Assembly (NCBI GenBank): GCA_038212405.1
Contig: JBBQUN010000037.1
Coordinates: 1 to 24,218, forward strand
Source of the DNA: JBBQUN01 sp038212405
GTDB taxonomy: Bacteria; Actinomycetota; Acidimicrobiia; Acidimicrobiales; SZUA-35
Direction of reading: 5' to 3'
Length of the DNA stretch: 24,218 bases
The position numbers and the translations under genes are program-made. Shown one piece after another: positions 7,741-16,211 of this stretch. The notes beneath the pieces are model-generated. The model worked only from the letters and a program-made list of their open reading frames with translations, searched no databases and was not told the DNA's origin. The first letter of the stretch is position 1, and each line of letters starts with the position of its first letter.

Positions 7741-8806
7741 GTCCTTGACGATTCTGCAGGTGATTGCGTCGGCCGAACGAAGAGGCGCCGAGACATTCGG
7801 TGTGGCGCTGGGTGGCGCACTGGGGCATCTCGGTCATCAGGTCGAGACCGTCGCCGTCGAACCCGGCGGTGCTCCTGTGCTCGACGTGGAGCTGCTGGGG
7901 GCAGAGCGGATGCGGCCCGACGGCCTTCGACGGCTGCGATCCAAGATGCGCCGTGCCGACGTGGTGATCGCCCACGGATCGACGGCACTTCCCGCAACCG
8001 CCATTGCCGGACTCGGTTGTTCGACGCCGGTGATCTATCGACAGATCAGCGATCCGACGACGTGGACAGCCACACGGCTGCGGCGGGCCCGAGTTCGGAT
8101 CTATCTCCATGAGATGGATCACGTGGTGGCGTTGACGGACCGCACCAAGTCGATCGTCGCCGAGCGATTCGGCTTTCGCCCGGCCGATATCACCGTGGTA
8201 CCCAATGGGGCGGACGCCGATCGGTTCATTCCGGCCTCGCCGGCGACTCGCAAAGCAGCCCGGGAGCACCTCGATCTCGGTCCCGACGATTTCGTCGTCG
8301 CATGGGTCGGTGCGCTCAGCGCCGAAAAGCAACCGCTGCTGGCGCTTCGTGCGATTGCGAACCTCGAAGGCGCTCGCCTGCTCATGGCCGGTTCGGGGCC
8401 GCTGTCGGACGTTGTTGCCACGGAGGCGCCTGGCGGATCGATTCTGCTCGGCTCTGTCGCTGATCCTTTGGAGGTCTATCACGCTGCCGATGTCGTACTG
8501 CTCACGAGCCGAACCGAGAGCCTCCCGGCTGTGCTCATCGAGGCCGGTCTTTGTGGGGTGCCAGTCGTTGCCAGTGACGTGGGGGACGTTTCGAGCATCG
8601 TGCAGCATGAAAAGACGGGCCTGCTGGTGACACCGGATGTGGCTGCAATGACGAGCGCCCTCGAGCAATTGCGGGACGACCCGGATCGACGACTCCGACT
8701 CGGCGAGGCTGCCCGCAAAGAGATGGTCGGGCAGTTCTCCTTGTCGGTGGTTGCTCGACGGTGGGAGTCGGTGGCCAGTACGGTGGCAGCGGGCCAACCC
8801 CGCTAG
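7739..8806 (+). CDS. GT4-family glycosyltransferase
   Basis: This GT-B fold retaining glycosyltransferase has 355 residues. The N-terminal half (SLTILQVIASAERRGAETF) carries the Gly-Ala-Glu loop common in GT4 enzymes. The linker contains VVPNGADADRF, and the nucleotide-sugar half has VAWVGALSAEKQP followed by the acidic E-x7-E type motif TESLPAVLIEAGLCGVPVV. Donor and acceptor cannot be assigned. The start is GTG 7739, 47 bases after the deacetylase stop; no clear Shine-Dalgarno is seen and an inverted repeat overlaps the start. It lies between the deacetylase and the second kinase in the plus-strand operon, so it probably adds one sugar of the repeat unit on the inner face of the membrane. 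Confidence 0.9.
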   Translation: MSLTILQVIASAERRGAETFGVALGGALGHLGHQVETVAVEPGGAPVLDVELLGAERMRPDGLRRLRSKMRRADVVIAHGSTALPATAIAGLGCSTPVIYRQISDPTTWTATRLRRARVRIYLHEMDHVVALTDRTKSIVAERFGFRPADITVVPNGADADRFIPASPATRKAAREHLDLGPDDFVVAWVGALSAEKQPLLALRAIANLEGARLLMAGSGPLSDVVATEAPGGSILLGSVADPLEVYHAADVVLLTSRTESLPAVLIEAGLCGVPVVASDVGDVSSIVQHEKTGLLVTPDVAAMTSALEQLRDDPDRRLRLGEAARKEMVGQFSLSVVARRWESVASTVAAGQPR

Positions 8807-8826
8807 GCCCAGCATCCGTTCGAACA

Positions 8827-10452
8827 GTGAATGATCCGGCCTTGATCGATCCATCCCGCACTTCGCAAACACCCGACCTCCACGACAAGCTGCTGATCGT
8901 GCGACGGAACTGGTGGATCGTCGCGCTCACCGTTGCCGTTGCGGTTGGGCTGTCGTGGTGGTTGACCAGTGGCCAGCAGAAGGTCTATCAGGCCTCGTCC
9001 GAGGTGCTGCTACGGACCGACTACAACGCCACGCTCTTCCCGTTCGGCGGCACCGGACAGGATGCCTTGCTGCGGTATCCCGACATCGAGATCTTGTTCG
9101 TCGGCGAAACCGAGTTCCGGCAGACCGTCCGAGCCTTGCAGCCAGCGGGTGTGACCGTGTCGACCAAGGCCGACCTCGGGGGTGGAGCTCTGGGGTTCAC
9201 CGCCCAGGGCAACAACCCCGACGATGTTGCGTTGGCGGCAAACATTTGGGCGGAGACGTATCTCGCTGAGCGTCAGGCCGACGTTCTCGCCGAGAATCAG
9301 GCAAGCATCGACTTCGTCAGCGCAAGCCTCGACGAACTGGACCGGCAGCGAAGCGAGATCAGGGCCGACGTCGTTCGGCTGGATCAGCGCCTCGCTCTGA
9401 CATCGGACAGTGACGAGTTCACTCGGCTTCTCAATCAGAAACTCCTGCTCGAGGAGAACCTTCAATCCGATCTGGCGCCAGTGGAGGCGCAGATCGCCGA
9501 ACTCAATGCGCAGTCCGCGTCCCTCGAGTTGCTCGGCCGCACGCTGAATGACAGCGGTGCCAGCGCTCGTCTCTCGGTTCCGGCCGACGTTCCTTCGACT
9601 CCGGTCAGTCCGACCCCGAGCCGCAACCTCGCTACCGGCGCCATCCTCGGGCTCCTCCTCGGATCGGCATTGGCCTATGGACGCTCAGCGCTCGACTCGG
9701 GATTGGTGACCAGCAGTGATCTGGTCGACACCACGGGTTTGCAGCCGCTCGCATCGATACCGAGGTACAAGGTCGACTCGAAGGATCCGATCGAGGTCCT
9801 CGTCCGCCCGACCAGCCAGGCCTCGGAGGGCTACCGCTCGCTGGTCACCGGGCTCGAACTCGCCGCACGATCAAATCCCTTCGCATCGCTGCTGTTGGCC
9901 AGCCCGAACTCCAAAGATGGCAAGAGTACGACGGCAGTGAATCTGGCGACGCTCGCTTCGGTCCACATCAGAGTGCTGGTGATCGGTGCCGATCTGCGGC
10001 GCCCTTCCCTTCACACACTGGTTGGTGCAGCCAACAAACGTGGTCTGGCGAATGTGCTGTCGGGCGAGTGCGACTTCGAAGATGTCGTGCTCTCGGTTGG
10101 TCACGAAGGTGGGAACTTCGACCTGCTCGCCAGCGGGCCACCAATGCCCGATCCGACGCCGTTGCTCCGTGGCGACGCATGGCGTGTGTTGATCGACAAG
10201 GCAACGGCTCGTTACGACCTGGTCATCGTGGATGGTCCGCCGGTACTGCCCGTCACCGATTCGCTTCTGTTGGCACGACACCTCGATGCGCAGGTGATGC
10301 TCGTTCGTAGTGGGACCCGGCGTCGGGACCTCATCGAGGCGGTGAGTCGGGCGGAATCCACCGGTACGCCAATTCTGGGAGCCGTCATGAATCAGGTTCG
10401 CATGACCAACGCTCCGGGCTATCGCTACGACTACTCCGAGAACCGGCGATAG
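8827..10452 (+). CDS. Wzz-type chain-length regulator fused to BY-kinase (copy 2), altered Walker A'
   Basis: This paralogue of the kinase at 5228 has the same layout and nearly the same length (541 residues). It has membrane segments at about 29-47 and 266-284 and a Wzz-like domain that shares the LFPFG and ASSxVLLRT blocks with copy 1. A coiled coil spans about 157-240, and a C-terminal P-loop kinase follows. Walker A is KDGKSTT (Lys366) and Walker B is LVIVDGPP (Asp469). Walker A' reads VLVIGADLRRP, with Gly387 where BY-kinases have the first Asp of the DxD pair; Asp389 is kept. The tail has three Tyr (YRYDY). Loss of that Asp predicts weakened kinase activity. The start is GTG 8827, 20 bases after the previous stop; the frame is open upstream to 8761 but those codons overlap the glycosyltransferase gene. 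Confidence 0.9.
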   Translation: MNDPALIDPSRTSQTPDLHDKLLIVRRNWWIVALTVAVAVGLSWWLTSGQQKVYQASSEVLLRTDYNATLFPFGGTGQDALLRYPDIEILFVGETEFRQTVRALQPAGVTVSTKADLGGGALGFTAQGNNPDDVALAANIWAETYLAERQADVLAENQASIDFVSASLDELDRQRSEIRADVVRLDQRLALTSDSDEFTRLLNQKLLLEENLQSDLAPVEAQIAELNAQSASLELLGRTLNDSGASARLSVPADVPSTPVSPTPSRNLATGAILGLLLGSALAYGRSALDSGLVTSSDLVDTTGLQPLASIPRYKVDSKDPIEVLVRPTSQASEGYRSLVTGLELAARSNPFASLLLASPNSKDGKSTTAVNLATLASVHIRVLVIGADLRRPSLHTLVGAANKRGLANVLSGECDFEDVVLSVGHEGGNFDLLASGPPMPDPTPLLRGDAWRVLIDKATARYDLVIVDGPPVLPVTDSLLLARHLDAQVMLVRSGTRRRDLIEAVSRAESTGTPILGAVMNQVRMTNAPGYRYDYSENRR

Positions 10453-10468
10453 TGGACCATGATCACCT

Positions 10469-10474
10469 GGGAGG
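10469..10474 (+). promoter_or_regulatory. Ribosome binding site GGGAGG
   Basis: GGGAGG lies 3 bases before the ATG at 10478 and is among the clearest Shine-Dalgarno sequences in the window. It fixes the start of the glycosyltransferase that follows the second kinase. Confidence 0.6.
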
Positions 10475-10477
10475 ACG

Positions 10478-11638
10478 ATGACAAATAGAGGGCAGGGGCG
10501 GCGGCTCGTCCACGTCACCACCATCGACATGAGCCTGGAATTGCTCCTCGGGCCACAACTTCGGGCCTTTGTCGACGAAGGGTTCGAGGTGATCGCCATC
10601 AGCGCGCCCGGTCCCTATGTGGCCGGTCTCGAGGCCGACGGTATTCGCCACATCCCGCTGCCCGGTGCCAGCAGGAATTGGTCCTTGCGATCGGATCTGG
10701 TGGCGCTTCGGGGTCTCTACCTACTGTTCCGCGAGCTTCGACCCGACATCGTCCATACCCACAACCCCAAGCCAGGGATCTACGGCAGACTTGCCGCCAA
10801 GGCGGCTCGGGTCCCTCGTATCGTGAACACCGTGCACGGCATCTACGCCATGCCGACTGATCCGAGGCTCAAGCGCTGGATCGTCTACGGCCTCGAACGA
10901 GCCGTCTCGGTGTGTTCCGACGTCGAACTCTTCCAGAACGGCGAAGACCTTGCGCTGATGCGAGACAAGCTGCGAATGCCGGCGGCAAAGATGGTTCGCT
11001 TCGGCAATGGTGTCGATCTGACCCGTTTCGACCCCGATGCGATCGATGCCGAGACCAAGGCCTGGGCTCGGGCCGAACTGGGGGCGACAGGGCCCGATGA
11101 CGTGGTGGTCGGCTTCGTCGGTCGTCTGGTCAAGGAGAAGGGGATTCCGGAACTCATGGAGGCCGCAGCCACCACGATGGCGGCATGTCCCGACGCCCGC
11201 TTCGCGGTGATCGGCATGTTCGACCCGATCCGCAACGACGGGTTCACCCAGGAGATGATCGACAACGCCGAGGCGCTCGGCGTGAAGTTCCTGGGCAACC
11301 GCAATGATGTCGAGAAGCTCTACGCCGGCATGGACGTCTTCGCGTTGCCAAGTCACCGCGAGGGCTTCCCTCGATCGGTGATGGAAGCGTCGGCCATGGG
11401 CGTGCCGATCGTTTCGACCGACGTGCGCGGCTGCCGCGAAGCGGTGGAGCGAGACGTGAGCGGAGTGCTCGTGCCCCGTTCCGATCCTGAAGCACTGGCA
11501 GCAGCGCTGATCGATCTGGTGAAAGACGCCGATGAGCGGCACCGGCTCGGCAAGGGCGCCAGGGCGATGGCGCTCGAGAAGTTCGACGTGGTGCTCCAGA
11601 TCGACTCATCAATCGAGGCGTACGACCGACCTCGCTGA
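10478..11638 (+). CDS. GT4-family glycosyltransferase
   Basis: This 386-residue GT-B glycosyltransferase has a GT4 N-terminal domain with LVHVTTIDMSLELLL and HTHNPKPGIYGRLAAKAA. The HTHN-KPG block is common in glycosyltransferases acting on lipid-linked sugars. The C-terminal domain has FGNGVDLTRF, VGFVGRLVKEKGIPEL and the acidic catalytic motif SHREGFPRSVMEASAMGVPIVSTDV. The specific sugar is unknown. The start is the ATG at 10478 with a good Shine-Dalgarno, 25 bases after the kinase stop. Its last 30 bases overlap the 3-prime end of the convergent membrane-protein gene. It is the last gene of the 5228-11638 operon. Confidence 0.92.
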   Translation: MTNRGQGRRLVHVTTIDMSLELLLGPQLRAFVDEGFEVIAISAPGPYVAGLEADGIRHIPLPGASRNWSLRSDLVALRGLYLLFRELRPDIVHTHNPKPGIYGRLAAKAARVPRIVNTVHGIYAMPTDPRLKRWIVYGLERAVSVCSDVELFQNGEDLALMRDKLRMPAAKMVRFGNGVDLTRFDPDAIDAETKAWARAELGATGPDDVVVGFVGRLVKEKGIPELMEAAATTMAACPDARFAVIGMFDPIRNDGFTQEMIDNAEALGVKFLGNRNDVEKLYAGMDVFALPSHREGFPRSVMEASAMGVPIVSTDVRGCREAVERDVSGVLVPRSDPEALAAALIDLVKDADERHRLGKGARAMALEKFDVVLQIDSSIEAYDRPR

Positions 11639-13027
11639 GACACGGGCCGGCGGCTCACCGTCGCCTGTCGAGGTTCCCTTCGCCACCTTCAGCGATTGAG
11701 GTGCCCCGGTTGAACTTGCTCGGGGTTGCAGGGCGAACAGCAGCATGAATACCGGGAAGAGCTGAGCCCGTTGCCGAGCCAGGATGCCGAAATTGCCGAT
11801 GCTCGCATACGCGAATGCGAACCCGACCGTGTAGATCAGGGCAAATCGGACGTAGGCATTGTCGATGAAGGCACGAGGCACTGCCGCTATTCGTTTTTGT
11901 GACCAGACGGCAAGTGCCAACAGTCCGAACCCCTCCAGCGACGTGAGGAGCTGGACTCCGCTGCCCGCCTCCCACGGGAACGGACGGAACACCACCGTGA
12001 CGACAGCCCGCGCCAGCGACACCGGGCCAGAAACCGGCTGAGCGGCGAATTCGCTGCCGCCCTGGGTGGTTTGGTCCGTCGTTCCCTCGAGGATGGCGCC
12101 GAAGTCGCTGTTGTCGGCCTCCGTGAATCGGCTGAAGGTGCTGAGGACGGCTCCGAGCGCGAACACGAGCGCCACCGATGCGAGCGCCAGAGCGAGAACT
12201 GGCCGGAGTCGATTGCCCTTGAAGCCCGTCGGCCAGAGCAGCGCAGCAACGAGCGCAGCAATCATAAGGGCTGCAATGTGCGGCCTCACCCACCCGGCGG
12301 CACCGATGCCGATGATGAGTGGCAGCAGACTCTTGAAGCCGAAGCTGCCTCGGCAGACGCGGGCCACCCCGAGCGCGCCAACACCCAACCAACACAGCAT
12401 CCAGGCTTCCTTGCCGAGCGACGACGGCCAGTACACGAGCGTTGGAAGGAAGACCACTAGCGCAGCGAAGCGGTGGCGGTCGAGGCCTGGGACGGCTTCG
12501 ATGCCCGCCTTCACGAACGCAAGCATGCCCAGGTAGCCCATGGATGCAGCAACAACGTACGCAGTCAGGACTCGAGCACCGGTCACGTAGTAGAGCAGAC
12601 CCAGCGAGTAGGCAAGATTGGTCGTACCACTCTCACGAAACGAGACCCTTGGGTCGCTGCGGGGCACGAAGCCCTCTGCCCGCATCCACTCGGAGACCTG
12701 CGAGGCCGAATCGTGATAAAAGGCGGCGTCATAGAGCCCGCCGTAGACCTTGATGCTCACTTGGTATCTGGCGAGCATGCCGATCATCTTCGCCGCGAAT
12801 CCAGCGGCGAGGATGACGGTGAGACTTGTGTCCTCTCCCGCAACCCAACGGACCGCCACAATGGCTACCCCAGCCATCAGCACTGCTGCAGCCAGCGGGT
12901 GGAGCGATGTCGAGTCCGACGACGAGAAGGACAGGTTCGTTGCCAAGAGTGCTGCGGCCGTACCGAGTGCAATCACTCCTCCAGCCAAGGCTGCGTTGGG
13001 CAGATTGGCTGTACGCCCGGTGATCAT
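11609..13027 (-). CDS. Multi-pass membrane protein, probable Wzy-like polysaccharide polymerase
   Basis: From ATG 13027 the protein has 472 residues and about ten hydrophobic segments, for example ALAGGVIALGTAAALLATNL, LTAYVVAASMGYLGMLAFV, LPLIIGIGAAGWV and FALIYTVGFAFAYASI. A large loop near the N-terminus carries LYDAAFYHDSASQ, and a second polar loop falls around residues 285-325. YWPSSLGKEAWM and GILARQRAQLFPVF, the latter with charged residues in a membrane-flanking position, resemble motifs of actinobacterial polysaccharide polymerase-like proteins. The role is inferred from topology and location. A ligase or GT-C glycosyltransferase is an alternative. The frame is open to 13120, but that extension is an Arg-rich stretch without ribosome site. 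The gene is inverted relative to its neighbours and overlaps the upstream glycosyltransferase gene by 30 bases at the 3-prime ends. Confidence 0.75.
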   Translation of the reverse strand: MITGRTANLPNAALAGGVIALGTAAALLATNLSFSSSDSTSLHPLAAAVLMAGVAIVAVRWVAGEDTSLTVILAAGFAAKMIGMLARYQVSIKVYGGLYDAAFYHDSASQVSEWMRAEGFVPRSDPRVSFRESGTTNLAYSLGLLYYVTGARVLTAYVVAASMGYLGMLAFVKAGIEAVPGLDRHRFAALVVFLPTLVYWPSSLGKEAWMLCWLGVGALGVARVCRGSFGFKSLLPLIIGIGAAGWVRPHIAALMIAALVAALLWPTGFKGNRLRPVLALALASVALVFALGAVLSTFSRFTEADNSDFGAILEGTTDQTTQGGSEFAAQPVSGPVSLARAVVTVVFRPFPWEAGSGVQLLTSLEGFGLLALAVWSQKRIAAVPRAFIDNAYVRFALIYTVGFAFAYASIGNFGILARQRAQLFPVFMLLFALQPRASSTGAPQSLKVAKGTSTGDGEPPARVSARSVVRLD

Positions 13028-13035
13028 GAGGTCGT

Positions 13036-13041
13036 ACGTTA
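13036..13041 (-). promoter_or_regulatory. Candidate -10 box for a leaderless transcript
   Basis: TAACGT on the minus strand ends 8 bases before the ATG at 13027. The spacing and TAxxxT form fit actinobacterial leaderless promoters, where transcription starts at or next to the start codon. No Shine-Dalgarno precedes this ATG, which agrees. The remainder of the 13028-13174 divergent gap shows no other clear signal. Confidence 0.35.
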
Positions 13042-13174
13042 GTCTCAGATGCTGTCGGCGCCGACGGCGAGGTTGGTCTTTTGTGGTCGTTCGTGAAGTA
13101 CCGAGTACGAGTCGCGACATCGTGATCGTGCGGCTTGTCGAACCGTCGATGTCGTTCTCAGGAACGCCTGCCCG

Positions 13175-14290
13175 TTGACCGGGGAAGAGGCCGGTTCATC
13201 GGCGCCGTTGCGAGTGCTGTGGTTGATCAAGGGCTTGGGCGCTGGTGGAGCGGAGCAGCTCCTCGTCACACAGGCGCGCTGCAGCTCGTCCGACATCGAA
13301 CCGACCATTGCGATCACTCGCCCAGACCGTGCACATCTGGTCGAGGCGGCACAGTCAGCTGGTGCCACCGTGGTCGACCTCACGCGCGCATCGCAGTCGC
13401 CCGGCGCATGGGTCTGGAGTCTTCGCCGCCTGATCGTGGATGAAGACTTCGATCTGATGCATGTGCATTCGCCTGCGTTGGCTCCGATCGCGCGAGTGCT
13501 CGGACGGTGGTTCGGGATCCCGGTCGTGTACACCGAACACAATCGCTGGGCGCAATACCGCCTGCCCACACGGCTCGCCAACGCCATCACCTACCGTCTC
13601 GATTCTTATCAGTTCGCAGTCAGCGCCGGCGTCAGAGCGAGCGTGGCACGGCCCTTTCGGCGCAGGGTCGAAGTGCTGCATCATGGGATCGATCTCGATC
13701 GACGACCAGATCCCGGAACTCGCGAGCGAATCCGATCGGCGCTGGGGCTCGATGCCGATCAGGTGTGCGTCCTCGTCGTCGCCAATCTCCGGCGGGAGAA
13801 GGCGCCCCTCGACTTTGTCGATGCAGTGGCGCGATTGTCGACCGGTGTTCCCGTAGTGTGCATCTGGGCCGGGCAGGGTCCTCTCGAACACGATTTCGAG
13901 GAGGCAATCAGTGCCCGGGGTCTGCAGGATCGGCTTCGATTCCTTGGCTACAGAGAGGATGTCCGCGATCTGATGGCTGCTGCCGACATCTTCTGCCTCT
14001 CGTCGCACCACGAAGGACTGCCGGTGGCCGTCATGGAAGCCATGGCGGCCGGACTGCCGATCGTGGCGACGGCGGTGGGCGGTCTTCCCGAGGTGGTCGA
14101 GGGCGCAGAGCCGTGTGGTTTGCTCGTCGAGCCGGGCAGGCCGGAGCTCCTTGCGAGCGCCCTCGAAACGATCGTCGAGGACCCCGCACGTCGCCTCCGT
14201 TTGGCTCGGGCGTCGCTGGTGTCGGCGAAGCGGTTCGATGCCACGCGGGCAGTCGAGCGCATCGAGACGGTCTATCGGGAGGTCTGCTGA
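13175..14290 (+). CDS. GT4-family glycosyltransferase
   Basis: This 371-residue GT-B enzyme starts at TTG 13175, with AGGAA (13160-13164) about 10 bases upstream. The N-terminal domain has LRVLWLIKGLGAGGAEQLL, the Gly-Gly-Ala-Glu signature of GT4 enzymes, and MHVHSPALAPIARVLG. HHGIDLDRRP marks the interdomain region, and VLVVANLRREKAPLDFVDAV plus SSHHEGLPVAVMEAMAAGLPIVATAVGGLPEVV form the donor-binding half with the acidic motif. It is the first gene of the nine-gene right-hand operon and ends one base before the AsnB start. Substrate unknown. GTG codons inside the N-terminus are alternative starts but would cut into the conserved first strand. Confidence 0.91.
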   Translation: MTGEEAGSSAPLRVLWLIKGLGAGGAEQLLVTQARCSSSDIEPTIAITRPDRAHLVEAAQSAGATVVDLTRASQSPGAWVWSLRRLIVDEDFDLMHVHSPALAPIARVLGRWFGIPVVYTEHNRWAQYRLPTRLANAITYRLDSYQFAVSAGVRASVARPFRRRVEVLHHGIDLDRRPDPGTRERIRSALGLDADQVCVLVVANLRREKAPLDFVDAVARLSTGVPVVCIWAGQGPLEHDFEEAISARGLQDRLRFLGYREDVRDLMAAADIFCLSSHHEGLPVAVMEAMAAGLPIVATAVGGLPEVVEGAEPCGLLVEPGRPELLASALETIVEDPARRLRLARASLVSAKRFDATRAVERIETVYREVC

Positions 14291-14291
14291 C

Positions 14292-16211
14292 GTGTGTGGA
14301 CTTGCCGGGATCTGGGATCTGCAGGGGACGCTGCGTGCAGGCGAGGCCGACGCGCTTGTCAGGACGATGACGGATTCGCTCCATCATCGAGGCCCCGACG
14401 GGGAAGGCTTCTGGTCCGATGCCGACAGGGGAGTGGTGCTCGGGCACCGCCGTCTCTCGATCGTTGATCTCTCCGAGGCCGGACATCAGCCGATGTGCTC
14501 GCGAGACGGCCGGTGGGTGATCTCGTACAACGGTGAGATCTACGACCACAAGGTCGTTCGGAAGGACCTCGAGGCCGCGGGAACGGCCTTCCGAGGGCAC
14601 TCGGATACCGAAGTGTTGGTCGAGGCGATCGCAGCATGGGGAATAGGGCCCGTGCTGCGACGAGTCGATGGCATGTTCGCCATCGCGTTGTGGGATCGCC
14701 ATGAGCAGGAGTTGCATCTCATTCGAGACCGCTTCGGCGAGAAGCCGATGTCCTACGGCACCATCGACGGCAGTTTCGTCTTTGCATCCGACACGCGTTC
14801 GTTCCGCGCCGCCTTTCCTGGTCGGCTCGAACTCGATCCGCAGGCCATCAACGCGTTCCTTCGGTTCCGCGCCATCCCCGCGCCGCTCTCGATCCACAAA
14901 GGGATCAGCAAGCTCAAACCAGCGACCTGGCTGACCGTTGGCGCCGACGGCTCCACGAGCGAGCAGACATGGTTCGATTCCTGGGTCGAGGCAGCGAGCC
15001 GACTTGCCGACTCGGTCGATTGCTCGGAGGAAGAACTCGTCGACCTTGTGGAGTCGACCCTCATGGCGAGCGTCGCCAACAGGCTCGAGGCAGATGTGCC
15101 CGTTGGCGTCTTCCTCTCGGGGGGAATCGACTCGAGCCTGATCACCGCCCTGGCAAAGTCGGCGTCGAGCCAACCTGTCCGCACGTTCACGATCGGTTTC
15201 ACCGAGCCAGGCTTCGATGAGTCGCGCTTCGCGAAACCGATAGCGGAACACCTTGGAACGGACCACACCGAACTGGTGCTGAGCCCGCAGGAAGCCATGG
15301 CGTCGATTGGGCGTGCCATCGCGGCCTACGACGAGCCATTCTCTGACTCATCACAGATCCCGACGCTCTTGGTGAGCGAACTCGCACGGAAGCACGTGAC
15401 CGTCGCACTCGGTGGTGACGGCGGCGATGAGTTCTTCGGTGGCTACAACCGTCATCGTTGGATTCCGTCGGCATGGTCCCAAATGGACCGGTTGCCGACA
15501 TGGGCAAGGCGATTGGCAGGTCGCACAGTGGCCGGGGTGCCGTCAGGCTTGGCAGAGCGCGCGACGAATCTGCTGCCCGTCGATCGGCGTCCCAGGCAGA
15601 TCGCCCTCAAACTCGAGAAAATGGCCGGGACGCTCACCGCCGAGAGTCCCGAAACACTTTGGCTTCAGCTTGTCTCGCATTGGCAGTTCCCCGAAGTGCT
15701 CACCAGCGTCGTTGAGCTGAATCCCTTGGCTAACCTGGACTTCTCCGGGCTTCCGCTTGCAGATGCCGTCGCTATTGCGGACATTTCTCACTATCTACCG
15801 ACGGATATTCTGACCAAGGTTGACCGTGCGTCGATGGCGTCGAGCCTCGAAGTGAGGGCTCCGTTCCTGGGGCGAGACGTCACCGATCTGGCGTGGCGGA
15901 TTCCGATGGAACAACGTATGGCGGATGGAGTCCCCAAGGCGTTGTTGCGCGATGTCCTCGGCCGGCATGTGCCGCGGGTGCTCTGGGACCGGCCCAAGAG
16001 TGGGTTCGGCATTCCGCTCGGCCAATGGCTGACAGGGCCGCTTCGGCCATGGGCACAGGAGCAGATCGCCGAGGTGCCGCTCCTCTTCCCAACCTTCGAT
16101 GCTGACGAGATTGCTCAGGTCTGGAAAGACACTCTGAAGGACCCTTCCGGCCTGGCGGCGTTCTTGGTGTGGGACTTGATTTCGCTTAGCACCTGGGCGG
16201 GGTCGCAATGA
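14292..16211 (+). CDS. asnB: Asparagine synthase (glutamine-hydrolysing)-type amidotransferase
   Basis: This 639-residue class II amidotransferase has an N-terminal glutaminase domain (about 1-210) and a C-terminal ATP-pyrophosphatase synthetase domain (about 230-600). Once the initiator is removed, Cys2 (GTG TGT, reading MCGLAGIWD) is the N-terminal nucleophile. Motifs HHRGPDGEGFW, GHRRLSIVDLS, SYNGEIYDH and GHSDTEVLVEAI line the glutaminase pocket. LSGGIDSSL (275-283) is the ATP PP-loop, and LGGDGGDEFFGGYNRH is the second synthetase signature. The Cys requirement fixes the GTG at 14292, one base after the preceding stop; the longer open frame is an artefact. Members in capsule and O-antigen loci (WbpS type) are thought to amidate sugar carboxyl groups, a plausible role here. 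Asparagine synthesis is the alternative. Confidence 0.93.
   Translation: MCGLAGIWDLQGTLRAGEADALVRTMTDSLHHRGPDGEGFWSDADRGVVLGHRRLSIVDLSEAGHQPMCSRDGRWVISYNGEIYDHKVVRKDLEAAGTAFRGHSDTEVLVEAIAAWGIGPVLRRVDGMFAIALWDRHEQELHLIRDRFGEKPMSYGTIDGSFVFASDTRSFRAAFPGRLELDPQAINAFLRFRAIPAPLSIHKGISKLKPATWLTVGADGSTSEQTWFDSWVEAASRLADSVDCSEEELVDLVESTLMASVANRLEADVPVGVFLSGGIDSSLITALAKSASSQPVRTFTIGFTEPGFDESRFAKPIAEHLGTDHTELVLSPQEAMASIGRAIAAYDEPFSDSSQIPTLLVSELARKHVTVALGGDGGDEFFGGYNRHRWIPSAWSQMDRLPTWARRLAGRTVAGVPSGLAERATNLLPVDRRPRQIALKLEKMAGTLTAESPETLWLQLVSHWQFPEVLTSVVELNPLANLDFSGLPLADAVAIADISHYLPTDILTKVDRASMASSLEVRAPFLGRDVTDLAWRIPMEQRMADGVPKALLRDVLGRHVPRVLWDRPKSGFGIPLGQWLTGPLRPWAQEQIAEVPLLFPTFDADEIAQVWKDTLKDPSGLAAFLVWDLISLSTWAGSQ

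Noticed and set aside
7670..8872. Minus-strand open frame of about 400 codons opposite the GT4 gene
   Set aside because: Antisense shadow; the GT4 motifs are clear on the plus strand.
13028..13120. N-terminal extension of the polymerase-like protein
   Set aside because: The Arg-rich 31 codons have no ribosome site and precede the first hydrophobic segment; a -10-like box lies within them.
13507..14370. Plus-strand alternative frame inside the GT4 and asnB genes
   Set aside because: Arg/Gly-rich shadow frame crossing the asnB start.
14031..15266. Minus-strand open frame of about 411 codons opposite asnB and the preceding glycosyltransferase
   Set aside because: It spans two real genes and the junction between them, is Arg-rich and has no domain.
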